Positions 1-5,805 of a stretch of 5,805 nucleotides of DNA are shown here, piece by piece. The stretch is from an uncultured Holophagaceae bacterium (GTDB lineage: Bacteria > Acidobacteriota > Holophagae > Holophagales > Holophagaceae): positions 1-5,805 of the forward strand of contig CAIXHJ010000499.1 in NCBI GenBank assembly GCA_903919165.1, written 5' to 3'. The translations under genes were made by a program, and so were the position numbers. The notes beneath the pieces are model-generated. The model was not told the origin of the DNA and did not search any database. It was given only the letters and a program-made list of their open reading frames with translations. Within the stretch, counting starts at the first letter, position 1; each line of letters begins with the position of its first letter.

Positions 1-126
1 CCACCGCCTAAGGCATGGCCAGTGCTCTGATCACCCGTTAGCCTGAAGATACTCGCAGGTGATGACGCATCGAAAAGCCGAACCCGATTGAAGTCAGAAT
101 CCATCAGGTTCATGGAGGGTTCTTGC
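1..126. other. Upstream region of mobB, no gene identified
   Basis: No complete gene is visible. On the plus strand all three frames close early, with stops at 9-11, 28-30 and 44-46. An upstream gene could therefore end here after at most about 14 visible codons, but these residues are too few to identify it. I see no convincing promoter, terminator or riboswitch. The only clear signal is the Shine-Dalgarno site just before mobB. Confidence 0.5.
114..119 (+). promoter_or_regulatory. Shine-Dalgarno site that fixes the mobB start
   Basis: GGAGGG lies 7 bases before the ATG at 127 (spacer TTCTTGC). This selects that ATG over a TTG at 88 in the same frame, which has no comparable ribosome binding site. 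The ATG start also puts the Walker A motif close to the N terminus, as is usual in MobB. Confidence 0.75.
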
Positions 127-630
127 ATGAAGGTCATGGGCATCGTCGGTTGGAGTGGCAGCGGGAAGACCAGCCTCGTGGTTGAGGTTCTGCCGATCCT
201 CAAGGAGGCTGGACTGAAGGTCTCGACCATGAAGCACGCCCACCACCGTTTCGACGTAGACAAGCCTGGCAAGGATTCCTTCCGGCATCGAGAGGCCGGG
301 GCTTCTGAGGTCCTGGTGGTCACATCGTCACGCTGGGTCTTGATGCACGAGTCCAGAGAAGAACTTGAGCCCAGCATCGAATCCCTGATTGAGCGCATGA
401 CGCCTGTGGATCTGCTCCTCATCGAGGGATTCAAGACTCACAACCACCCTAAGTTGGAGATCCATCGCGCATCTGAAGGGAACCCCCTTCTCTGCCAAGA
501 TGACCCTGAGATTGTGGCGGTGGCCAGTGACAGTCCACTGCCGAATCTGAGAATCCCGAGGCTCGATCTGAACAACCCTGGTGCTATTGCAGAATTCATC
601 CTTACACACACGGGATTTAATCGAAGTTAG
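127..630 (+). CDS. mobB: MobB, molybdopterin-guanine dinucleotide biosynthesis adaptor GTPase
   Basis: The 167-residue cytoplasmic P-loop protein has the normal MobB length. Walker A is GWSGSGKTS at residues 8-16 and a Walker B-like strand VDLLLIEGFK is at 94-103. Between them lies the family stretch KHAHHRFDVDKPGKDSFRH (residues 36-54), followed by EAGA. MobB is known to bind GTP and to assist MobA in attaching GMP to molybdopterin, giving the bis-MGD cofactor of DMSO-reductase-family enzymes. The ATG at 127 is chosen because of the GGAGGG before it. The gene is convergent with the ars operon, with 35 bases between the two stop codons, so it is probably not part of it. MGD-dependent enzymes are often Tat-exported, and a tatA-like gene sits at the other edge, but a link between the two is only suggestive. 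The family call is firm; the molybdoenzyme served is unknown. Confidence 0.93.
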   Translation: MKVMGIVGWSGSGKTSLVVEVLPILKEAGLKVSTMKHAHHRFDVDKPGKDSFRHREAGASEVLVVTSSRWVLMHESREELEPSIESLIERMTPVDLLLIEGFKTHNHPKLEIHRASEGNPLLCQDDPEIVAVASDSPLPNLRIPRLDLNNPGAIAEFILTHTGFNRS

Positions 631-665
631 CAAGCAATTCGAGGGCGCCCCTTCCGGCTCGATGG

Positions 666-1493
666 TCAGAACCGCTCGGCCTTCAGTTGTTCCAATCGGC
701 GGCGAATCTCGTCCCTGCCAGTACGGAATCGCGCCCTCAGGTCTTCGGGGGTCAGGCCCGGGTCATCGCTGGCGGGATCGGGAATGGGCCAATGCAAACG
801 CTCTGCCTTGCCCAGGAAGAGCGGGCACACCTCTTCGGCGCACAAGGTGATGACCAGATCCACGGAGGCCGGGTCGATGTCCTGGACGCTCTTAGAAGTG
901 TGGGTAGTGCCATCGATGCCCTGCTCCGCAAGCACCTCGATGGCATAGGGATTGACCCGACTCGGGCGACTACCCGCACTCTGGATGAGGAGGTTCTGGA
1001 ACATCTGGCGGGCGATGCCTTCACCCATCTGGGAACGGGCGCTGTTGGCGACGCAGAGGAACAGGATGGAGCGGGTCATGGGGCGTCTCTTCTTTCGGGA
1101 AATCATCACGCAGGCGCACTCACCGTGGAGGATGGCCTCGGGATCGGTATCAAGGGGAAGGCCCTCCTGGTCCCAGGCGAGCATGCCGCCGTTCAGACAG
1201 GCCACTTCGCTGAAGCCGTGGTCCAGGAGGAGTTGGGCAGCATCCTTGGTGAACACGCCGGAAGTGTCCGCCAGGAGCAGGGGACGGTTGCTAGGTAGTT
1301 CCGAGAAGAAGACTGGTAGCTCGCGGTGGGGGATATGGATGGCCTCAGGGACGCGGAATGCCTTCATCTCGACGAGTTCATCAGTGCGAAGGTCCACCAG
1401 GAGAGCCCCGTCCTGCAAGGAATCCAGGGCTTCCTTCGGGGAGAGGAACCGGAGCCCTTGGACCACCATGCCCTTGCCGTCGAAGGCGCCCAT
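666..1493 (-). CDS. arsC: Rhodanese-like domain fused to thioredoxin-type arsenate reductase ArsC
   Basis: This 275-residue protein has two domains. Residues about 12-114 form a rhodanese fold, with VDLRT at 33-37, a G-F at 93-94 and CLNGGMLAW at 99-107. The active-site loop reads LLLADTSG (72-79), so the usual catalytic Cys is Asp76 and sulfurtransferase activity is unlikely. Residues about 139-275 form a low-molecular-weight-phosphatase-type ArsC. Its P-loop is C147-VANSA-R153-S, its redox cysteines are C218 and C223 (TLCAEEVCP), and the acid-loop Asp is in PDPA (D239). This class reduces arsenate to arsenite through a Cys relay regenerated by thioredoxin. A short linker holds a C126-A-C128 pair. 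The start has AGAGGTG 5 bases upstream and lies 3 bases after the acr3 stop, so the gene is the last in the operon. Met139 could be an internal start yielding ArsC alone. The ArsC call is firm; the role of the rhodanese part is unknown. Confidence 0.92.
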   Translation of the reverse strand: MGAFDGKGMVVQGLRFLSPKEALDSLQDGALLVDLRTDELVEMKAFRVPEAIHIPHRELPVFFSELPSNRPLLLADTSGVFTKDAAQLLLDHGFSEVACLNGGMLAWDQEGLPLDTDPEAILHGECACVMISRKKRRPMTRSILFLCVANSARSQMGEGIARQMFQNLLIQSAGSRPSRVNPYAIEVLAEQGIDGTTHTSKSVQDIDPASVDLVITLCAEEVCPLFLGKAERLHWPIPDPASDDPGLTPEDLRARFRTGRDEIRRRLEQLKAERF

Positions 1494-1496
1494 GAT

Positions 1497-2589
<1,093 letters not shown>

Positions 2590-2593
<4 letters not shown>

Positions 2594-4338
2594 GCATGGA
2601 CTCCGGTGAGATGGGAAGAGATTGAACGACTGAAGGAAAGCGGTTCCAGCACGACTCGGGGGGCATGGTTCAGAAGCTCATCCAGGTGTTTGGCCTCACC
2701 GGCCTGACGCGACCTTAGAACCGGATCCGTCACGGTCAGTGGGGTAAGGCTTTGGTTCACCAGCCAGGCGAAGGGGTGGATTCCAGCCCGCGCCAGATCC
2801 CGTTCGAGTTGCATGGCTTCATGAATAGGCGTGGCTTCTGGCAGGGTCACCAGCAGGATTCGCGTGAATGCCCGATCTCGTAGCCTGGGAAGGAGTTGTT
2901 TTACGGCCTCTGGCATATCGCTGGTCTTGCGGAGCACCTCTCGGTGGTAGGCCTCCGCCGCATCCAGGAGCAGAATGGTATGCCCAGTGGGGGCCGTGTC
3001 GATGACCACGAAGTGATCCTCGCCCTGGGCCACAGTGTCGGCGAATGCCCTGAAAACAGCGATCTCTTCGGTGCAGGGTGAGCGGAGATCCTCCTCGAGC
3101 ATCGCCCTCCCTTGCGCGTCGAGCCCTTGTCCAGCGGTCGCCAGAATTTCCTTCCGGTATTGCTGCACAACTTGTTCGGGATCGATACGGGTTACCCGCA
3201 AGGTAGAGGGCCGCTCACCAATTGCCTGTTCCATATGGGCTGCCGGATCTGTGGTGGTTAGGGTTACCCGAAAACCCCTACCCGCAAGAATGGTCGCCAG
3301 ATGGGCCGCGAGCGTGGTCTTCCCAACGCCGCCTTTGCCCATGGTCATCACCACGCCCTTGCCCTGCTCGGCAAGGCTGTCCAAGAGGGATGCCATGGTG
3401 TCGAATCGGGAAGCGTCGATGGCCGCCCCCATGGTCAACGCTGGACCCGATAGCTCTGGATTTCCCATGCTCCGGAGTGCCGGGATACCCACAAGGCCAA
3501 AGGGAAGCAAGGGAATGGTGGTCCGTGGAAGGTCCCGCAGGCCTTCTGGAAGTCCTTCCAGTGCCAGGTTGGCCTGAGCTTCCATCGCCAAGGCGACTTC
3601 ATCTGAGCGGTCTATGGCCTTGAAGAGGCCATTGAGGATCAGATGAACATTCTGGATGCCAAGTTGGGCAAGCTCAGCACGGGTGCGCTCCGCTTCTCGC
3701 AAGGAGGGCTCATCGGGTCGAGCGACCAATACCAAGGTCGTTTGACCACCATCCCGAAGCACAGCGTTGGAAGCTACGTAGAGGGCCTTCTGTGCGGCGA
3801 GCCCGGAGAGCGGCCCCAGGCAGGAGGTCCCGCCGACATTCGTATCGATGAAGTTGGACCAGGCTGAGGGAAGTTCCAGCAGGCGGAGAGTATGGCCGGT
3901 AGGTGCGGTATCAAAGAGGATGTGGTCGAAGGCCGCCGTTCGGGCAGGATCCCCCAGGAGTTTGGAGAACTCGTCGAAGGCGGCAATTTCGGTGGTGCAG
4001 GCACCCGAGAGTTGCTCTTCCATGCTGGCGACCACGGCATCCGGGAGGACTCCCCGGACTGGACCTACCATCTTTTCCCGGTAGGCTCGGGCAGCTTCCT
4101 CTGGGTCGATATTCAGCGCGGACAGGCCTGGCACCTCCGGAATCGAAAGCGCCTCGCCTGTGAGCGTGATACCAAGGACCTCATCTAGGTTTGAAGCAGG
4201 ATCGGTACTGACCAGCAACACCCGCTTGCCGGTTTCGGCGAGTGCGATGGCCGTGGCACAGGCGGAAGAGGTCTTGCCGACACCGCCCTTGCCGGTGAAG
4301 AACAGGATCGGTGTGGGATGGGGGATGAGTGAAGGCAT
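2590..4338 (-). CDS. arsA: ArsA, arsenite/antimonite-stimulated ATPase with two fused nucleotide-binding halves
   Basis: The 582-residue length is almost that of the E. coli plasmid R773 ArsA. Half A1 has the deviant Walker A GKGGVGKT at 16-23, and half A2 has the same motif at 334-341. Each half also has the signature DTAPTGHT (143-150 and 447-454), which is typical of ArsA/GET3 ATPases. The three cysteines known to form the metalloid site are all present: Cys114 (SGACTTEIA), Cys173 (TSCLGP) and Cys422 (SPCTEEIA). ArsA hydrolyses ATP to drive arsenite out through the membrane permease and receives As(III) from ArsD. It lies 12 bases after arsD, with a weak GAGG at the arsD stop as ribosome site. 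Its own stop overlaps the acr3 start, so pump ATPase and permease should be made together. Nothing looks broken. Pairing with ACR3 rather than ArsB is inferred from the neighbours. Confidence 0.96.
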
Positions 4339-4350
4339 GAGATGGCGGCC

Positions 4351-4980
4351 TCAGCCGCAAGATCCATTGGTCTCGCTGGAACCACCGCAGCAGGTTGTCG
4401 GAGCTCCCGTGGGGAGGAGTTTGATTTCCGGAGCCCCAAAAATGGACGCCGTCTGGTCGTTCAGGAATCGTTCGGCGAGGCCCAGTACGGCATTGGCGGG
4501 CACTTCCTTCACACCCTGGGCCGTCTTGACGGCACGCAGCATATCCTCCCGCGAGACCCCCAGCTTCCTGGCCTTGTCGTAGTGGAATTTGAAGCAGGGT
4601 TGGCAGTTTGAGGCGATGGCCGCGCCGATGGAGACCAGTTCCTGGACTGCTTCCGTGTAAATGGAGGGAGCAGGCATGCCCACGCCAGCCAGGGCGGCAA
4701 GTTGTTCTCGGGAGGGGTAGGTTCCAAGGCTCTGCACCTTGCCGTTCAGCTTGATCAGGGGCAAGGCACCCTCGCCCTTTTCATGAAGGGCCGCTTTGAC
4801 ATCGGCGTCTGCGGCAAAGGCCATGGGCTGTTGGGAGAGGTTGAACCGCTCGACCGTGACACCCTGCGTCTTCAACCAATCCAGGTCAGCGGCAAACCGA
4901 ACCAGATGGGGCTCCACGGTTGGGCCGCAGATGCCGGTGGAGCAACACATGGCGGGATCAAACACTTGGATGCTGGTCAT
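4351..4980 (-). CDS. arsD: ArsD arsenic metallochaperone fused to a carboxymuconolactone decarboxylase/AhpD-like domain
   Basis: Residues 1 to about 100 match ArsD. MCCSTGICGP places Cys12, Cys13 and Cys18 exactly as in the E. coli chaperone, and LPLIKLNGKV lies at 73-82. ArsD carries trivalent arsenic to ArsA and raises its affinity. ArsD alone is about 110-120 residues; this protein has 209. The extra part, about 105-182, looks like a CMD/AhpD-type helical domain with the redox motif NCQPCFKFH (Cys126, Cys129, His133). It is followed by a family-like helix LGVSREDMLRAVKTAQ. A tail has Cys197-Cys198 and Cys208. AhpD-type domains use CxxC for thiol-disulfide exchange or peroxide reduction; whether this one does is inference. 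GAGGAGA stands 5 bases before the ATG. The gene leads directly into arsA. The ArsD half is certain, the second domain quite likely. Confidence 0.9.
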   Translation of the reverse strand: MTSIQVFDPAMCCSTGICGPTVEPHLVRFAADLDWLKTQGVTVERFNLSQQPMAFAADADVKAALHEKGEGALPLIKLNGKVQSLGTYPSREQLAALAGVGMPAPSIYTEAVQELVSIGAAIASNCQPCFKFHYDKARKLGVSREDMLRAVKTAQGVKEVPANAVLGLAERFLNDQTASIFGAPEIKLLPTGAPTTCCGGSSETNGSCG

Positions 4981-5025
4981 GGAAATCTCCTCTTTAATCG
5001 ACAGTGAGATTGGGGCTTACAGACC

Positions 5026-5097
5026 CTACCCGTGCTTATTTGCACCTACGGCAATGCCGCCTGGGGCTGCTCGGGGCAGAGTCAATCGAATGAGCAC
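5026..5097 (-). CDS. Possible 23-residue peptide between arsR and arsD
   Basis: A GTG at 5097 opens a frame of 23 codons closed by TAG at 5028-5026. It is the only frame positioned to use the very strong Shine-Dalgarno site directly after the arsR stop. The peptide would be MLIRLTLPRAAPGGIAVGAN followed by KHG; it has no cysteine and matches no family I recognise. It might be a leader peptide affecting arsDA expression, a decayed gene remnant, or chance. The evidence is only the spacing of SD and start codon. Confidence 0.3.
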   Translation of the reverse strand: MLIRLTLPRAAPGGIAVGANKHG

Positions 5098-5102
5098 TGG
5101 CA

Positions 5103-5107
5103 CCTCC
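5103..5107 (-). promoter_or_regulatory. Strong Shine-Dalgarno site after arsR without an obvious full gene
   Basis: On the minus strand the arsR stop region reads TAGGAGGTGCCAGTG. GGAGG is followed 5 bases later by GTG. arsD is 123 bases further on and has its own ribosome site (GAGGAGA at 4986-4992), so this second site is not needed for it. It therefore points to the short ORF at 5026-5097 or to a gene since lost. Confidence 0.45.
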
Positions 5108-5433
5108 TAGGGCATGCAGTAAGGATCGCGGCATCCGCCACCACAGCAGTCCTGCCAGAGATACTCGGTCAGGGCCTTGAGTTGGTCGAATCGGGCGGCA
5201 TAGCGGATGGTTGTCCCCTGTCGGGCCGCCGTCAGCAGACCCGCCTCAGTGAGTTCGGCCAAATGGTGGCTGAGGGTCGAGGCAGCCATGCCCAGGTGAG
5301 TCTGGATCTGACCTGCCGGGGTTCCTTCCACCGGGCCCTGCACTACGGCCCGAATGACTGAAAGGCGGCCCTGGTGGGCCAGAGCCTTCAATTGCTTGGT
5401 CACGTGCTGGAGGGCGGGATCAGGGTGGCTCAT
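5107..5433 (-). CDS. arsR: ArsR-family As(III)/Sb(III)-responsive repressor with C-terminal Cys cluster
   Basis: This 108-residue protein is a winged-helix ArsR/SmtB repressor. It starts its fold with LKALAHQGRLSVIRAV (15-30). The helix-turn-helix is about residues 38-67, with recognition-helix residues STLSHHLAELTEAGL (52-66), and the wing is about 70-80 (QGTTIRYAA). The classic sensor ELCVC of the R773 ArsR is absent. Instead cysteines sit at the end: Cys96-Cys97, Cys101 and Cys106 (DCCGGGCRDPYC). This resembles the Acidithiobacillus ferrooxidans type, which binds As(III) with a vicinal pair plus one more C-terminal Cys. It is first in the operon, so it probably represses itself and all downstream genes. 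There is no Shine-Dalgarno sequence before the ATG, and the predicted transcription start is only about 3 bases upstream, so a nearly leaderless mRNA is likely. An alternative start is not evident. Confidence 0.95.
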   Translation of the reverse strand: MSHPDPALQHVTKQLKALAHQGRLSVIRAVVQGPVEGTPAGQIQTHLGMAASTLSHHLAELTEAGLLTAARQGTTIRYAARFDQLKALTEYLWQDCCGGGCRDPYCMP

Positions 5434-5435
5434 GG

Positions 5436-5459
5436 TTCTATAATTCTAAATTTTCTAAA
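5436..5459. repeat. Three tandem TTCTAWA units over the promoter, candidate ArsR operator
   Basis: On the plus strand TTCTATA (5436-5442), TTCTAAA (5444-5450) and TTCTAAA (5453-5459) are spaced 8 and 9 bases apart. They cover the predicted -10 box, transcription start and part of the spacer, where a repressor would block RNA polymerase. ArsR proteins usually bind imperfect inverted repeats, so the direct orientation is unusual and the units may be only part of the real site. Assignment as operator is inference. Confidence 0.45.
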
Positions 5460-5471
5460 ATAAGGAAGCAA
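5443..5471 (-). promoter_or_regulatory. Predicted sigma-70-type promoter of the ars operon
   Basis: Reading on the minus strand, TTGCTT (5471-5466) serves as -35. After exactly 17 bases TAGAAT (5448-5443) serves as -10. Transcription would begin near 5436, only a few bases before the arsR ATG at 5433. It is the best promoter match in this AT-rich stretch. No transcript evidence exists, and another promoter further upstream is possible. Confidence 0.6.
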
Positions 5472-5481
5472 TAGTAAATTT

Positions 5482-5517
5482 GGGCTTCTGGATGATTTTT
5501 TAGAGAACCCGAAGCCC
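5482..5517. repeat. 7-bp inverted repeat upstream of the ars promoter
   Basis: GGGCTTC (5482-5488) and GAAGCCC (5511-5517) form a perfect inverted repeat with a 22-base AT-rich centre. No T-run follows on either strand, so it is a poor intrinsic terminator. It lies just upstream of the -35 box, so it could be a binding site for another regulator. The function is unknown. Confidence 0.35.
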
Positions 5518-5583
5518 TTGAACGAGATCAGGCCCTCTGGTGGGACACGGAGTTGGGGTGGACCTGGGGCAGAGTCGAAACGG

Positions 5584-5610
5584 AAAAGGCCCCGGGGGAT
5601 CCCAGGGCCT
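5584..5610 (-). terminator. Probable intrinsic terminator of the tatA-like gene
   Basis: On the minus strand AGGCCC (5610-5605) pairs with GGGCCT (5592-5587) around a 12-base loop, and the stem runs into TTTTCC. It begins 23 bases after the tatA stop. It would end tatA transcription before the ars promoter, making ars an independent unit. The T-run is short, so termination may be incomplete. Confidence 0.55.
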
Positions 5611-5633
5611 CGTTCACGCAGTGCTGCCTGAGC

Positions 5634-5805
5634 CTAAAGGTCTCCTTGAAGCGTCTTCGAGGCCTTCTTGAACTCCTGGATGCCTTTGCCAAGGCTTTTC
5701 CCCAGTTCGGGAAGGCGGGAGGGTCCAAAGAATACAAGCAGGGCAATGCCGATGAGTACCGGTTCTACCGCTGCCGTAACTGTCAGTTGGTAAATTACGA
5801 TCTCG
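5634..5805 (-). CDS. tatA: TatA-like Sec-independent translocase subunit, 5' end not resolved
   Basis: The last 56 codons of a TatA/TatB-type protein run into the right edge and end at TAG (5636-5634). A single hydrophobic helix, PVLIGIALLVF, is followed by the FG hinge (FFGPSRLPELGKSLGKGI) and an amphipathic helix IQEFKKASKTL, the standard TatA layout. TatA forms the pore of the twin-arginine pathway, which exports folded, often cofactor-bearing proteins. Within the visible frame no ATG, GTG or TTG codon occurs, although the membrane helix begins only about 14 residues from the edge and TatA proteins normally start a few residues before it. The protein may have an N-terminal extension, a rare start codon, or an upstream frameshift. 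It lies on the same strand as ars but is separated from it by a probable terminator. Confidence 0.8.
   Translation of the reverse strand, partial: EIVIYQLTVTAAVEPVLIGIALLVFFGPSRLPELGKSLGKGIQEFKKASKTLQGDL

Noticed and set aside
88..126. Longer mobB starting at TTG 88
   Set aside because: It has no good ribosome site, and the extra 13 residues precede a well-placed ATG with GGAGGG in front and the P-loop near the N terminus.
639..662. Hairpin between mobB and arsC (TCGAG...CTCGA) as a bidirectional terminator
   Set aside because: The stem is only 5 bp around a 14-base loop, the alternative GAGGG/CCCTT stem is equally short, and no T-run follows on either strand.
687..1298. 203-codon plus-strand open frame antisense to arsC
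   Set aside because: It lies wholly inside the rhodanese-ArsC gene on the other strand, has no ribosome site or recognisable domain, and is a shadow frame.
5528..5746. 72-codon minus-strand frame in the arsR-tatA region
   Set aside because: It overlaps the tatA-like frame, which has clear TatA features, and continues through the terminator hairpin. Its Arg/Ser-rich product resembles no family.

Overview
The window holds a compact arsenic-resistance operon on the minus strand. It runs from about 5433 down to 666 and is flanked by a molybdenum-cofactor gene (mobB, plus strand, 127-630) and the 3' part of a tatA-like gene (minus strand, right edge). The sequence is moderately GC-rich with clear Shine-Dalgarno sites, so it is bacterial. 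An ACR3 permease with ArsD/ArsA, a thioredoxin-type ArsC and a TatA/MobB neighbourhood would suit an environmental Gram-negative bacterium, for example Acidobacteriota or a Geobacter-like lineage. That taxonomic guess is inference only. No insertion sequence, integrase, tRNA, rRNA or CRISPR array is visible.

Layout from left to right: about 126 bases of upstream sequence; mobB; a 35-base convergent gap; a rhodanese-ArsC fusion gene (666-1493); acr3 (1497-2593), which carries one apparent 1-base deletion near 2008-2011; arsA (2590-4338), overlapping acr3 by ATGA; arsD fused to a carboxymuconolactone decarboxylase/AhpD-like domain (4351-4980); a 126-base gap with a possible 23-codon GTG-start ORF behind a very strong Shine-Dalgarno site; arsR (5107-5433); a 200-base intergenic region with the operon promoter, AT-rich repeats that are probable operator elements, an inverted repeat and a tatA terminator; and partial tatA (5634 to beyond the edge).

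Proposed working of the system, from family knowledge: ArsR represses the operon until As(III) or Sb(III) binds its C-terminal cysteines. The ArsC domain reduces arsenate to arsenite. ArsD captures arsenite and hands it to the two-domain ATPase ArsA, which is paired here by translational overlap with the permease ACR3 rather than ArsB. The unusual parts are two domain fusions: a redox-type CxxC-xxx-H CMD domain on ArsD, and a rhodanese domain on ArsC whose catalytic Cys position is Asp. Cysteine-rich C-terminal tails also recur on ArsR, ArsD and ACR3. The acr3 frameshift is either a sequencing error (a CCCC run read as CCC is the simplest model) or a real lesion that would inactivate efflux.
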